A DNA stretch of 64,000 nt, taken from contig NZ_VANS01000001.1 of assembly GCF_005887615.1 (NCBI RefSeq), positions 917,415 to 981,414 of the forward strand, written 5' to 3'. How positions within the stretch are numbered: position 1 is the stretch's first letter; each line of letters begins with the position of its first letter. The translations under genes were made by a program, and so were the position numbers. The stretch comes from Sulfitobacter sabulilitoris (GTDB lineage: Bacteria > Pseudomonadota > Alphaproteobacteria > Rhodobacterales > Rhodobacteraceae). The notes under the pieces are model-generated. The model did no database searches, had not been told where the DNA came from, and worked only from the letters and a program-made list of their open reading frames with translations. Positions 53,066-62,971 of this stretch are shown here, one piece after another.

Positions 53066-54241
53066 ATGCCCCCACCCCGCACCGCCGCCACCTTTGCCCC
53101 GCCCGTGATGGAGGCGCGCCGCTGGCTCGACGGGGTCAGCTTTGCGCCCGAGCGTCCGCTGATCAACGTGAGCCAGGCCGCGCCGGTCGACCCGCCGCCG
53201 CATGCGCTGCGGCAGGTGATGGCCGAGGTGGCGCTGACCCGCGATGACGCGCATCTCTACGGCCCCGTGCTGGGCCTGCCGGAGCTGCGCGCGGAACTGG
53301 CCGACCAGTGGAGCGACGGCTATGGCGGCGCCATCAGGCCGGATCAGGTGGGTATCACATCGGGCTGCAATCAGGCCTTTGCCGCCGCGATTGCCACGCT
53401 GTGCGCAGAGGGTGACGAGGTCATCGTTCCGACCCCGTGGTACTTCAACCACAAGATGTGGCTGGACATGTCGGGCGTGTCCGCCGTGCCGCTGACCACC
53501 GGCGCCGACATGCGCCCGGACGCCGATCAGGCCGCGGCGCTGATCACGCCGCGCACGCGGGCGATCGCGCTGGTCTCGCCCAACAACCCGGCGGGGGTGG
53601 AGTATCCGCCCGCGTTGCTGCGCGCCTTTATGGAACTGGCCCGCAGCCGCGGCATCGCGCTGATCCTGGATGAGACATACCGAGATTTCCACGCGCAATC
53701 GGGTGCGCCGCACGACCTGTTCACCGATCCGCAATGGCACGACACGCTGATCCACCTGTATTCGTTTTCCAAGGCCTATCGCCTGACCGGCCACCGCGTC
53801 GGCGCCATTGTCTGCGCTCAGGACCGCCTGGCCGAGGTGGAGAAATTCCTCGATACCGTTGCGATCTGCCCGGCCCAGCTGGGCCAACACGCGGCGCTTT
53901 GGGGGATGCGCAACCTCAAGCAGTGGCTGGCCGGCGAACGTGACGAGATCCTGTCGCGCCGCGCCGCGATCGAAGCGGGGTTTCCCGATCTGGCGGAGCG
54001 AGGCTGGCGCCTGCTGGGCGTCGGCGCCTATTTCGCCTATCTGGCGCATCCCTTCTCGCTCAGCTCGGCTGATCTGGCCCCGCGGCTGGTGCGCGAGGCG
54101 GGCGTTCTCTGCCTGCCGGGCACGATGTTCTGCCCCCCTGACGATCCCAGCGGGCGCGGTCAGCTGCGCATCGCCTTTGCCAACCTCGACCGGGATGGCA
54201 TCGGCACGCTCTTTGAACGGCTGAAGGGCTTTGCCGGGTAA
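53066..54241 (+). CDS. PLP-dependent class I/II aminotransferase
   Basis: A 391-residue fold-type I aminotransferase. Evidence: SGCNQAFAAAIATLCAEGDEVIVPTPWYFNHKMWL, VSPNNPAGVEYPP, GIALILDETYRDF with the PLP-contacting Asp and Tyr, and LYSFSKAYRLTGHRVGAIV with the Schiff-base Lys. It has the layout of aspartate-like or kynurenine/arginine:pyruvate-type transaminases; the substrate is unassigned. ATG 53066 gives the natural N-terminus (a longer frame would include the inverted repeat). It follows the repeat and precedes ppiD by 86 bases. Confidence 0.87.
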   Translation: MPPPRTAATFAPPVMEARRWLDGVSFAPERPLINVSQAAPVDPPPHALRQVMAEVALTRDDAHLYGPVLGLPELRAELADQWSDGYGGAIRPDQVGITSGCNQAFAAAIATLCAEGDEVIVPTPWYFNHKMWLDMSGVSAVPLTTGADMRPDADQAAALITPRTRAIALVSPNNPAGVEYPPALLRAFMELARSRGIALILDETYRDFHAQSGAPHDLFTDPQWHDTLIHLYSFSKAYRLTGHRVGAIVCAQDRLAEVEKFLDTVAICPAQLGQHAALWGMRNLKQWLAGERDEILSRRAAIEAGFPDLAERGWRLLGVGAYFAYLAHPFSLSSADLAPRLVREAGVLCLPGTMFCPPDDPSGRGQLRIAFANLDRDGIGTLFERLKGFAG

Positions 54242-54327
54242 TCCCGGCGCCCCCCTTGCCCCAGTGCCGTCCGCCGCGTAGAGAAGTGCGCAACTGAACC
54301 ACAGACAGCGCGCGCGCAGAGGGTAGA

Positions 54328-56169
54328 ATGGCCAAAGGCTCAAGCATTTCGAAAACCGCAGTCTGGATCCTGATGGGCCTGCTGATCCTGGGTCTGGGCG
54401 GCTTTGGCGCCACCAACCTGAGCGGGACGATCCGCACCATCGGCACGGTCGGTGAGATGCCCGTTTCGGTGGATCGCTACGCCACGCAATTGCAGCAGGA
54501 AATCCGCGCCTACGAGGCACAGACCGGCAGCCCGGTCACTTTTGCCGAAGCTCAAAGGCTGGGCATCGACCGCGCCGTTCTGCAGCGGCTGGTGCGCATC
54601 CGCGCGCTGGATCACGAGGCCGCCGAACTGGGCCTTTCGATCGGCGACGCATCGCTGCGCGACCGCATTCTCGACATTCCGGCCTTTCAGGGTGTCGATG
54701 GCAGTTTCGACCGCGAGGGCTACCGCTTTGCGCTGGAGCAGGCCGGTGTGTCGGAGGCCCAATTCGAGACGCAGCTGCGCGAAGAGGCGGCGCGCACCCT
54801 GTTGCAGGGCGCAATCGTCAGCGGCGTGAAGATGCCTGGGACCTACGCCGACACCATCGTCGATTTCGTCGGCGAGGCCCGCAGCATGACGCTGGCGACG
54901 CTGGGCGAAGAGGCCCTCGAGCAACCCGTGCCGACACCGACGGACGCTCAGGTCCAGGCGTATTACGACGCCAACATCGACGCCTTCACCCTGCCCGAGA
55001 CCAAGGTGCTGACCTATGCCATGCTCAGCCCGGACATGCTGGTCGATGAGGTCGAGGTGGATGAAACCGCGCTGCGCGAGGCCTATGACGCCCGCGCCGA
55101 TACCTTCAACCAGCCCGAGCGCCGCCTTGTCGAGCGTCTTGTCTATCTGGATCAAGCCGCCGCCGACCGCGCGGCCGCCGCGCTGGAGGTCGAAGGCACC
55201 ACCTTCGAGCAGCTTGTCGAGGAGCGCGGGCTGGAGCTTGGCGATATCGATCTGGGCGACGTGAGCAGGCTTGAACTGGATGCCGCCGGCGAAGCGGTGT
55301 TCGCCGCCGAGGTGGGCGACGTGGTGGGCCCCCTGCCAAGCGCGCTCGGGCCGGCGCTGTTTCGTGTGAACGGCATCCTGCCGGCGCAGTCCGTCCCCTT
55401 CGAGGAGGCGCGCGAGGCGTTGCGGCCCGAGCTGGCCACCGACCGGGCGCAACGGCTGATCGAAGCGCAGGTGCAGACCCTTGACGATCTGCTGGCCGGC
55501 GGCGCCACGCTGGAAGAGCTTGCCGCCGAAAGCGACATGACCCTCGGCACCCTCGACTGGACGGTCGACACCACAGAGGGCATCGCCGCTTATGACGGGT
55601 TCCGCGATGCCGCAGATGCGGTCACCGTGACCGATTTCCCGCAGATCATGCAGTTGGACGACGGCAGCATCTTTGCCATCCGCCTGAACGAGGTGCTGCC
55701 ACCGCGCCCCGAGCCGCTGGACCGGGCGCGCGCGGCGGTCGTGGCCGCATGGCAGGCCGAAGAGACGCGCAAACTCGCCCGCGCGCAGGCCGAGGCCCTT
55801 GTGCCGCAACTGCGCGAGGGGGCGGATTTCGCGGCACTCGGCCTTGAGCCGCGCACGGAGGCCGGCGTGACGCGCGGTGGTTTTGTCGAAGGCACGCCGC
55901 CCGATTTCCTGGACCAGGTGTTCGAGATGAGCCCCGGCGAGGTGCGCGCGATCGACAGCGACGGGGCCGTGATCCTCGTGCGGCTCGATGCCGTGGCCCC
56001 TGCATCGGACAACCCGCAGGCACAGGCCCTGGCGCGGCAACTGGGCACCCAGGTCGATCAGGCGCTGGCGCAAAGCCTGTTTGACATCTACGCCGCCGAC
56101 GTGACCCGCCGCGCCGGGCCGCAGATCGACCAACGGTCGGTCAACGCCGTGCACGTCAACTTTCCCTGA
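54328..56169 (+). CDS. ppiD: Peptidyl-prolyl isomerase PpiD-like chaperone
   Basis: A 613-residue protein with a short cytoplasmic N-terminus, one membrane helix (about 10-30; AVWILMGLLILGLGGFGATNL), a SurA_N-like region (about 40-180), and parvulin-like domains (about 200-480; the first includes VLTYAMLSPDML, with ERRLVERLVYLDQ and VVGPLPSALGPALFRVNGI). PpiD anchors in the inner membrane and helps fold exported proteins. Residues for prolyl isomerase activity are not clearly conserved. GAGGGTAG precedes ATG 54328. trpE starts 9 bases after the stop. Confidence 0.88.
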   Translation: MAKGSSISKTAVWILMGLLILGLGGFGATNLSGTIRTIGTVGEMPVSVDRYATQLQQEIRAYEAQTGSPVTFAEAQRLGIDRAVLQRLVRIRALDHEAAELGLSIGDASLRDRILDIPAFQGVDGSFDREGYRFALEQAGVSEAQFETQLREEAARTLLQGAIVSGVKMPGTYADTIVDFVGEARSMTLATLGEEALEQPVPTPTDAQVQAYYDANIDAFTLPETKVLTYAMLSPDMLVDEVEVDETALREAYDARADTFNQPERRLVERLVYLDQAAADRAAAALEVEGTTFEQLVEERGLELGDIDLGDVSRLELDAAGEAVFAAEVGDVVGPLPSALGPALFRVNGILPAQSVPFEEAREALRPELATDRAQRLIEAQVQTLDDLLAGGATLEELAAESDMTLGTLDWTVDTTEGIAAYDGFRDAADAVTVTDFPQIMQLDDGSIFAIRLNEVLPPRPEPLDRARAAVVAAWQAEETRKLARAQAEALVPQLREGADFAALGLEPRTEAGVTRGGFVEGTPPDFLDQVFEMSPGEVRAIDSDGAVILVRLDAVAPASDNPQAQALARQLGTQVDQALAQSLFDIYAADVTRRAGPQIDQRSVNAVHVNFP

Positions 56170-56178
56170 GCGGCAAAG

Positions 56179-57690
56179 ATGGCCCTGACCCCCGCCTTTG
56201 ACGATTTCGCCGCCGCCTATGACGCGGGCGAGAACCAGATCGTCTATACCCGCCTGGCCGCCGATCTGGACACGCCGGTGTCGCTGATGCTCAAGCTCAC
56301 GGGCGCGGCGGAGAACGCCTTTGTGCTGGAATCAGTCACCGGCGGCGAGGTGCGCGGGCGCTACTCCATCATCGGGATGAAGCCCGACCTGATCTGGCGC
56401 TGCCGGGGCGAGACCAGCGCGATCAACCGCGCCGCGCGCTATGACGCCGATGCCTTCGAGCCGCAGCAAGGCAACCCGCTCGACACCCTGCGCGCGCTGA
56501 TCGCCGAAAGCCGCATCGCCCTGCCCGAGGACATGCCGCAAGCGGCGGCCGGGCTGTTCGGGTATCTGGGCTATGACATGATCCGGCTGGTCGAACACCT
56601 GCCCGATGTGAACCCCGACCCGCTGGGCCTGCCCGATGCGGTGATGTTGCGCCCTTCGGTGATCGCCGTTCTCGATGGCGTCAAGGGCGAGGTCACGGTC
56701 GTGTCGCCGGCATGGGTCAGCGATGGACAGACGGCGCGCGCCGCCTACGCACAGGCGGCCGAGCGGGTGATGGACGCGGTGCGCGACCTCGAACGCGCGA
56801 TGCCCACGCAGGCCCGCGACCTGGGAGAGGCGGCCCCCGCCCCGGAGCCGGTCAGCAACTTTGCCAAGGCAGATTACCTTGCCGCCGTGGAAACCGCGCG
56901 CGATTACATCAAGGCGGGCGATATCTTTCAGGTGGTGCCGTCGCAGCGCTGGACGCAGGCGTTCACGCAGCCGCCCTTTGCGCTTTATCGCAGCCTGCGG
57001 CGCACCAACCCCTCGCCCTTCATGTTCTATTTCAACTTCGGCGGATTTCAGGTGGTGGGCGCCAGCCCCGAAATCCTGGTGCGCGTCTTTGGCGGCGAGG
57101 TCACGATCCGCCCGATCGCCGGCACCCGCCCGCGCGGCGCCACGCCCGAGGAAGACCGCGCGCTGGAGGCCGATCTGCTGGCCGACGAAAAGGAACTGGC
57201 CGAACACCTGATGCTGCTGGACCTGGGCCGCAACGACGTGGGCCGGGTGGCAAAGATCGGCACCGTGCGCCCGACCGAGGAATTCATCGTCGAGCGCTAC
57301 TCCCACGTCATGCACATCGTCAGCAACGTGGTGGGCGAATTGCGCGAGGGCTGCGATGCGCTCGATGCGTTCTTTGCCGGGATGCCCGCGGGCACCGTGT
57401 CGGGCGCGCCCAAGGTCCGCGCGATGCAGATCATCGACGAACTGGAACCCGAAAAGCGCGGCGTCTATGGCGGCGGCGTGGGATATTTCAGCGCGGGCGG
57501 CGACATGGATATGTGCATCGCGCTGCGCACCGCCGTGGTGCAGGATCAAAAGCTGTATATCCAGGCCGGCGGCGGCGTGGTCTATGACAGCGACCCGGAG
57601 GCGGAATACATGGAAACCGTGCATAAATCCGGCGCGATCCGGCGCGCGGCCTCGGATGCGGCACGCTTTGGCAGCCAGGGCAACGGCTGA
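56179..57690 (+). CDS. trpE: Anthranilate synthase component I
   Basis: A 503-residue TrpE that turns chorismate and ammonia into anthranilate. The chorismate-binding domain motifs are present: FQVVPSQRW, PSPFMFYFNFGGFQVVGASPEILVR, IRPIAGTRPRGATPEEDRALE, LMLLDLGRNDVGRVAKIGTV, and PAGTVSGAPKVRAMQIIDELE. The LKLTGAAENAFVLESVTGGEVRGRYSIIG N-terminus includes the tryptophan feedback site region. It is 9 bases after ppiD and lies away from trpG-trpD-trpC, split by three genes. Confidence 0.96.
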   Translation: MALTPAFDDFAAAYDAGENQIVYTRLAADLDTPVSLMLKLTGAAENAFVLESVTGGEVRGRYSIIGMKPDLIWRCRGETSAINRAARYDADAFEPQQGNPLDTLRALIAESRIALPEDMPQAAAGLFGYLGYDMIRLVEHLPDVNPDPLGLPDAVMLRPSVIAVLDGVKGEVTVVSPAWVSDGQTARAAYAQAAERVMDAVRDLERAMPTQARDLGEAAPAPEPVSNFAKADYLAAVETARDYIKAGDIFQVVPSQRWTQAFTQPPFALYRSLRRTNPSPFMFYFNFGGFQVVGASPEILVRVFGGEVTIRPIAGTRPRGATPEEDRALEADLLADEKELAEHLMLLDLGRNDVGRVAKIGTVRPTEEFIVERYSHVMHIVSNVVGELREGCDALDAFFAGMPAGTVSGAPKVRAMQIIDELEPEKRGVYGGGVGYFSAGGDMDMCIALRTAVVQDQKLYIQAGGGVVYDSDPEAEYMETVHKSGAIRRAASDAARFGSQGNG

Positions 57691-57692
57691 GC

Positions 57693-58733
57693 ATGCCGCA
57701 CCGCGCGCCATTCGACATCGCCCAACGCCAGTTCGCGCCCGGAACCAGCGGCACCGCGCACCTGCCGGTGTCGATCCTGCCCGATCACACGCCGGTCAAC
57801 CTGTCGGTCGAAGTGCACCACGGGCGCCGCGACGGCCCCACGATGTTCGTCAGCGCCGCCGTCCACGGCGACGAGGTGATCGGGGTGGAAATCGTGCGCC
57901 GCCTGCTGCGCGCGCCGCAACTGGCGTCATTGCGCGGCACGCTGCTGGTGGTGCCGGTGGTCAACAGCTTCGGCTTTCTGTCGCGCTCGCGCTACCTGCC
58001 GGACCGGCGCGACCTGAACCGCTGCTTTCCGGGGCACCTGTCGGGCAGCCTTGGCGCGCGGCTGGCGCATATCTTTCTGCATGACGTCGTGCTGCGCTGC
58101 GATTTCGGCATCGACCTGCATTCGGCGGCGATCCACCGCACCAACCTGCCCCAGATCCGGGTGTCGCCGCGCGATACCACGACGCACCGGATGGCCACCG
58201 CCTTTGGTGCGCCCGTCATCCTGACGTCGCCGCTGCGCGACGGATCGTTGCGCGCCGAGGCGGCCGAACGCGGCACGCCCGTGGTGCTGTACGAGGCGGG
58301 CGAAGGGCTGCGCTTTGACGAAATGGCGGTGCGCGCGGGGCTGGCCGGCATCCTGCGGGTCATGCACGCCCAGGGGATGCTGCCCGCCAAGGGCATCGCG
58401 CCCGCGCGCATGCAGCCCTATATCTGCAAATCCTCCACCTGGTTGCGCGCACCGGCCGGCGGCTTGCTGCGCACCTTTCGCGGCGAAGGCGAGACGGTCG
58501 AGGCGGGCGATCTGCTGGCCACCGTGTCCGACCCCTTCGGCAAGGTCGAAACCGATCTGCTGGCCCCCGCCGCCGGGCTTTTGATCGGTCGCGCGATCCT
58601 GCCCGTGGTGAACGAGGGCGACGCGGTCTTTCACCTTGCACGGATCAGCCCCAAGGTGTCGGAGGACACCGTGGAAAATCTGGCCAACCAGCTAGAGACC
58701 GATCCGCTGTTCGACGAGGACGAGATCATTTAG
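57693..58733 (+). CDS. Succinylglutamate desuccinylase/aspartoacylase-family protein
   Basis: A 346-residue protein of the AstE/AspA zinc hydrolase family. The zinc-binding pattern is visible: AAVHGDEVIGVEIVRRLL with the His-x-x-Glu set, FGIDLHSAAI with the distal His, and a later Glu in VVLYEAGEG, with RDLNRCFPG between. It may cleave N-acyl amino acids; the substrate is unknown. The C-terminal 100 residues resemble a lipoyl-like beta hammerhead (LRAPAGGLLRTFRGEGETVEAGDLLATVSDPFG, a biotin/lipoyl attachment-like fold without the Lys). It follows trpE by 2 bases. Confidence 0.85.
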   Translation: MPHRAPFDIAQRQFAPGTSGTAHLPVSILPDHTPVNLSVEVHHGRRDGPTMFVSAAVHGDEVIGVEIVRRLLRAPQLASLRGTLLVVPVVNSFGFLSRSRYLPDRRDLNRCFPGHLSGSLGARLAHIFLHDVVLRCDFGIDLHSAAIHRTNLPQIRVSPRDTTTHRMATAFGAPVILTSPLRDGSLRAEAAERGTPVVLYEAGEGLRFDEMAVRAGLAGILRVMHAQGMLPAKGIAPARMQPYICKSSTWLRAPAGGLLRTFRGEGETVEAGDLLATVSDPFGKVETDLLAPAAGLLIGRAILPVVNEGDAVFHLARISPKVSEDTVENLANQLETDPLFDEDEII

Positions 58734-58938
58734 GTCAGACATCCGCGCCTAGTTCCACACAGGATGTGCACTATATCGCCCAGTGATGCGGGAAATTGCG
58801 CGCCTCGCCGCGCATGATCGCGAAAACTCTTGCCCTGCCGCGTCTTGGGCGATGTATTCGAACTATCGCATACAACTATATGACGCCTCAGGCGCTGATC
58901 GCCCGACGCGAGGACTTGAGGGTGGAGGTGACACGCAG

Positions 58939-59520
58939 ATGGACACCCAAACGCTGACCGAAACGCTTGAGATCACCGATATCGCGCAGTGGCGCGGCTG
59001 GCTGCTTGCACATCACGCCAGCCCTGACGGCATCTGGGTGATCACCTACAGGAAACGGGCTGGCGGGACGCATGTGTCGCGCGGTGCGGTGCTGGACGAG
59101 GCGCTGTGCTTTGGCTGGATTGATGGACCCCGGCGCGGCATGGATGACGGCCGACGCACCATGCAGTTGCTGTCGCCGCGCCGGATCGAACATTGGGCGC
59201 AATCCTACAAGGACAGGATATCGCGGCTGACCAGGGAGGGCCGGATGCATGCGGCCGGCCTCGCGCGCGTCGCCGCGGCCAAACGCGACGGATCCTGGAG
59301 CTTCATGGATGACGTCGAGGCGCTCATGGTGCCCGGTGACCTGGTCGCGGCACTGGCCCAACGCCCCGAGGCGACAGGCCGTTTCGGATCCTTTTCGCCC
59401 GGGTCGGTGCGCAAGGTGCTGCGCTGGATAAAGTTGGCGGACACGCCCGAGGCCCGCGCAAAGCGGATCGCGCAGACCGCCGAACTGGTCGCGCACACCC
59501 AGGGCCCGCCGCAGATGTAG
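58939..59520 (+). CDS. YdeI/OmdA-family protein
   Basis: A 193-residue protein of the YdeI-like family (often annotated as bacteriocin-protection or OmdA). Signature segments: WLLAHHASPDGIWVITYRKRAGG, ALCFGWIDGPRRGMDDGRRTMQLLSPRR, WSFMDDVEALMVPGDLVAALAQRPEA and a C-terminal SPGSVRKVLRWIKLADTPEARAKRIAQTAEL. Family function is not firmly known. The ATG at 58939 follows GGAGGTG; earlier frames have weaker context. It is separated from the aspartoacylase-like gene by 205 bases and converges with the deacetylase gene. Confidence 0.83.
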   Translation: MDTQTLTETLEITDIAQWRGWLLAHHASPDGIWVITYRKRAGGTHVSRGAVLDEALCFGWIDGPRRGMDDGRRTMQLLSPRRIEHWAQSYKDRISRLTREGRMHAAGLARVAAAKRDGSWSFMDDVEALMVPGDLVAALAQRPEATGRFGSFSPGSVRKVLRWIKLADTPEARAKRIAQTAELVAHTQGPPQM

Positions 59521-59584
59521 CGCGGTGTTCGACGCCGTTCCGGGGCTTGCGCCCGCCCCCGATCGGCCAGTCGCGCCGCTGGCG

Positions 59585-61156
59585 TTATCGCCCTGTCAGA
59601 ACCGCCGACACAGGCGCAAGCGCCACCTGCTCGGCCCGGTCCTGCAACCCCCACAACAGCAGCGCCGAAATCGTATCGGGCCGGACCCGCCCCAGCATGA
59701 TCACGCCGCCATCCTGACTGGCGCGAAACGCCGCCTGATCGAGAAAACGGCGGATGACCGTGGGCGTCTGGCCCTTGGAATCGAAATCGCGGAACACGAC
59801 GGCAGACGGCACGCCCGCCTTCGCGGCCAGCTTTTGCACCGTGTTCAGACCTTCGTTCTGCGTGACAAAGCCATGCCCCGTCTCGGACAGGATCGCAGTG
59901 ACCTGATTGGCAGCCTCGCGGGTGGTCTGCAGCCCGGTGTCGACGCCTTCGATCACCGCCACCGCTTCGGGCACCGCGTTGAGGGCGACGGCAAGCGACA
60001 CTTCGGCGTCCGTGGCGGTGGCGCCCTGCGGCAGATCGACGAGGGCCAGCACTTCGAAGCCTTCCGCGCGGTAGTCCGCCATGCGCCGTGCGGCATCCGG
60101 CAGGCTGGTATCGATGGCAAAGCTGATCGGGTAGGGAAAGCTGCGCAGCGCCGCAACGCCGACTGACCCGCCGGAAAGATCCTGCCCGCTGTCGATCAGC
60201 ACGATCGCCATCAGCGGCTTGCCCTCCGGGTTCTCGAACGGAGCCGCAAAGCGCGAGATCGGCCGCATGTCGCCGGTGGCCTCGACCGGAGCCGCGTCAT
60301 CGGTCGCGTCATTGGCGTCGGTGTCCGCCGGGCCTGAGGCTGTCCCGAGGTTGGGCAACCGGTTGACGGTCACGCCCTGGCCCAGATTGTCCAGCGCCCC
60401 GGCAGGGGAGCCGATGGCGGGGCCGGTCGTGGCGGGTGCCTCCGGGGCGGCCATCGCGGTCTCGTTCGGCTGCGCGTCCGGCTCTTGCGGCGTCGCTGGC
60501 TCTGGCTGAGCGGGGGCGGCCGTGTCCAGGTCGGGCCCCGGCTCCGGGGTGTCCGCGGCAGCGGGCGGTGCGGGCTGCCGCGCATCGGCGACGGGCGTGT
60601 CGGCATCGGGCGCAGGCAGGTCGCCCACGCGGCCCGACGCATCCTGATCGGGGTCCGGCGCGACAAAGGCTTCGGTCTCGACCGGGGCGGGCGCGGGCGG
60701 CTGCGCCGGATCGGTCGAGATCGACAGGTCCGTCTCGGCGCCCGGGACCTGCGGGGCCATCGCCTGTGGATTGGGCAGCACCGGCGACAGGTCTTCGACC
60801 GATACCCCGCTTTGCTCGGTCATCTCACCGGGCGCGGCCAACTGCTCTGCGCCGCCGGTTTCCGGCAGGGCCGCCGGATCGGTCGCCGCCGGGTCCATCG
60901 TGGTGATGGTGTCGGGGCTTGGTGCGGGGGCGGTGGACGCATCGGGCGATACGGGCCGTGCCGCATCGGGCACGCGCGGCGCCGTCTTGACCTGGGCGCC
61001 GACCTCTGGCACCGCGTCGGCGCGTGGCGCGGTATCCCCGACGCTGGGTGGAACCGGCGGCGGCGCGACGACAGAAGCGACCCCCACCGCAACGAGGCAG
61101 ATCGCGCTGCCCCAGATAAATCCGCTTAATACGCCTTTTGCCACGGTTCGTGCCAC
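59585..61156 (-). CDS. Divergent polysaccharide deacetylase-family membrane protein
   Basis: About 523 residues. An N-terminal membrane helix (about 9-30; GVLSGFIWGSAICLVAVGVASVV) leads into a 270-residue low-complexity Pro/Ala/Glu/Asp-rich periplasmic region, then a domain at about 300-523 with the divergent polysaccharide deacetylase fold (GKPLMAIVLIDSGQDLSGG, FPYPISFAIDTSLPDAARRMADYRAEGFEVLALVDLP, SAVVFRDFDSKGQ, GGVIMLGRVRPDTISALLLW). Catalytic activity is uncertain; the family is of unknown function. The start GTG 61156 (with GAGG upstream) is a choice; ATG 61309 or GTG 61144 are alternatives. Confidence 0.75.
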   Translation of the reverse strand: MARTVAKGVLSGFIWGSAICLVAVGVASVVAPPPVPPSVGDTAPRADAVPEVGAQVKTAPRVPDAARPVSPDASTAPAPSPDTITTMDPAATDPAALPETGGAEQLAAPGEMTEQSGVSVEDLSPVLPNPQAMAPQVPGAETDLSISTDPAQPPAPAPVETEAFVAPDPDQDASGRVGDLPAPDADTPVADARQPAPPAAADTPEPGPDLDTAAPAQPEPATPQEPDAQPNETAMAAPEAPATTGPAIGSPAGALDNLGQGVTVNRLPNLGTASGPADTDANDATDDAAPVEATGDMRPISRFAAPFENPEGKPLMAIVLIDSGQDLSGGSVGVAALRSFPYPISFAIDTSLPDAARRMADYRAEGFEVLALVDLPQGATATDAEVSLAVALNAVPEAVAVIEGVDTGLQTTREAANQVTAILSETGHGFVTQNEGLNTVQKLAAKAGVPSAVVFRDFDSKGQTPTVIRRFLDQAAFRASQDGGVIMLGRVRPDTISALLLWGLQDRAEQVALAPVSAVLTGR

Positions 61157-61370
61157 CCTTTGCCTCTGCGCTTCGGGGATGGCGCGCTGCCCTCCGGCCG
61201 CGTCCCCCCTGCCTGCCCCAATTGCGCCGATTTCAACCTGTTTACGCAGTATATCGGCTTCAATTTTGCCATCTCCGGCCCCTTGACGATAGGCGCCAAG
61301 CCTGAACATGGTGCCGCCTGTATACCGTGCGATGGCCCCGCGTCTCCACCCCTATTGCAAAGTTTTGACC

Positions 61371-61952
61371 ATGCTGCTGCTGATCGACAACTATGACAGT
61401 TTCACCTACAACCTCATGCACTATCTGGGGGAGTTGGGGGCCGATGTCGTGATCCGCCGCAATGACGCGCTGAGCGTGGCCGAGGCGATGGCGATGCGGC
61501 CCGAGGCGATCCTGCTGTCGCCGGGGCCCTGCGACCCGGATCAGGCGGGAATCTGCCTTGCGCTGACCGCCGCCGCGGCAGAGGCGCGGCTGCCGCTTTT
61601 GGGCGTGTGCCTTGGCCATCAGACCATCGGACAGGCCTTTGGCGGCAAGGTGGTGCGCGCGCCCGACATCGTGCACGGCAAGCTGGGCCAGATGCATCAC
61701 GGCTGCACCGGCGTCTTTGCCGGGCTGCCCTCGCCCTTCGGCGCCACGCGCTATCACTCGCTGATCGTGGAGCGTGCCACCCTGCCCGATGCGCTGCGGA
61801 TCACGGCGGAGCTTGAGGATGGCACGATCATGGGCCTGCAACACCGCGACCTGCCGATCCACGGGGTGCAGTTTCACCCCGAATCCATCCGCTCCGAGCA
61901 TGGCCACCAGATGCTGAAAAGCTTTCTCGACACTGTGGAGGTGCCCGCATGA
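61371..61952 (+). CDS. trpG: Anthranilate synthase component II (glutamine amidotransferase)
   Basis: A 193-residue class I glutamine amidotransferase that supplies ammonia to TrpE. The triad is Cys80 in [17 protein letters not shown], His169 and Glu171 in [11 protein letters not shown]. The N-terminus [22 protein letters not shown] is typical of TrpG/PabA. It may also serve as PabA, since the small subunit is often shared. Its stop overlaps the trpD start (ATGA at 61949-61952). I found no leader peptide or attenuator upstream. Confidence 0.95.
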   Translation: MLLLIDNYDSFTYNLMHYLGELGADVVIRRNDALSVAEAMAMRPEAILLSPGPCDPDQAGICLALTAAAAEARLPLLGVCLGHQTIGQAFGGKVVRAPDIVHGKLGQMHHGCTGVFAGLPSPFGATRYHSLIVERATLPDALRITAELEDGTIMGLQHRDLPIHGVQFHPESIRSEHGHQMLKSFLDTVEVPA

Positions 61953-62971
61953 CCGATCCGATGAAAGCCCTGATCGACGCCGCCGCCAACGGCCCCCTGA
62001 GCCGGGATCAGGCATCGCAGGCCTTTACCCTTCTGATGGAAGGCGAAGCGACCCCCAGCCAGATCGGCGGATTCCTGATGGCGCTGCGCACGCGGGGCGA
62101 GACGGTGGACGAATACGCCGCCGCCGCCGCGGTGATGCGCGCCAAGTGCAACGCCGTGCGCGCGCCCGAAGGGGCGATGGACATCGTCGGCACCGGCGGC
62201 GACGGCAAGGGGACGCTCAACATCTCGACCGCGACGGCCTTCGTGGTGGCGGGCGCGGGCGTGGTGGTGGCCAAGCACGGCAACCGCAACCTCAGTTCCA
62301 AATCCGGCGCGGCAGATGCGCTGACGCAGATGGGGCTGAACGTGATGGTCGGCGCAGCCGTGGTCGAACAGGCGCTGGCCGAGGCCGGCATCGGCTTCAT
62401 GATGGCGCCGATGCACCACCCCGCGATCGCCCATGTCATGCCCACCCGCTCCGAGTTGGGCACCCGCACCATCTTCAACATTCTCGGGCCGCTGACCAAC
62501 CCTGCGGGCGTCAAGCGCCAGTTGACCGGTGCGTTTTCGCGCGATCTGATCCGCCCGATGGCCGAAACGCTGGGCCGGCTGGGGTCGGACAAGGCCTGGC
62601 TGGTGCACGGGTCGGATGGCACAGACGAGCTGACGATCACCGGCGTCAGCTGGGTTTCGGCCCTCGACCCCGACGGCGCGGTGCGCGATTTCGAACTTCA
62701 TCCCGAGGACGCGGGCCTGCCGTTGCATGCCTTCGACGACATCCTCGGCGGCACGCCCGAAGAGAACGCACAGGCGTTTCACGCGCTGCTCGACGGCGTG
62801 GCGTCGGCGTACCGCGATGCGGTGCTGCTCAACTCCGCGGCGGCACTGGTCGTGGCCGATGCCGCGACCGATTTGAAACAGGGCGTCGAGATGGCCGCGG
62901 CCAGCCTCGACAGCGGCGCGGCGCGCGCCAAGCTGACCGCCGTTGCCCGGATCACGAAGGACGCAAAATGA
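61949..62971 (+). CDS. trpD: Anthranilate phosphoribosyltransferase
   Basis: A 340-residue enzyme transferring phosphoribosyl from PRPP to anthranilate. The family signatures [48 protein letters not shown] and [48 protein letters not shown] are complete. Overlap with trpG and trpC by ATGA (62968-62971) shows a translationally coupled chain. Confidence 0.97.
   Translation: MTDPMKALIDAAANGPLSRDQASQAFTLLMEGEATPSQIGGFLMALRTRGETVDEYAAAAAVMRAKCNAVRAPEGAMDIVGTGGDGKGTLNISTATAFVVAGAGVVVAKHGNRNLSSKSGAADALTQMGLNVMVGAAVVEQALAEAGIGFMMAPMHHPAIAHVMPTRSELGTRTIFNILGPLTNPAGVKRQLTGAFSRDLIRPMAETLGRLGSDKAWLVHGSDGTDELTITGVSWVSALDPDGAVRDFELHPEDAGLPLHAFDDILGGTPEENAQAFHALLDGVASAYRDAVLLNSAAALVVADAATDLKQGVEMAAASLDSGAARAKLTAVARITKDAK

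Noticed and set aside
61157-61370. Tryptophan attenuator before trpG
   Set aside because: No short frame with tandem Trp codons followed by alternative hairpins was found.
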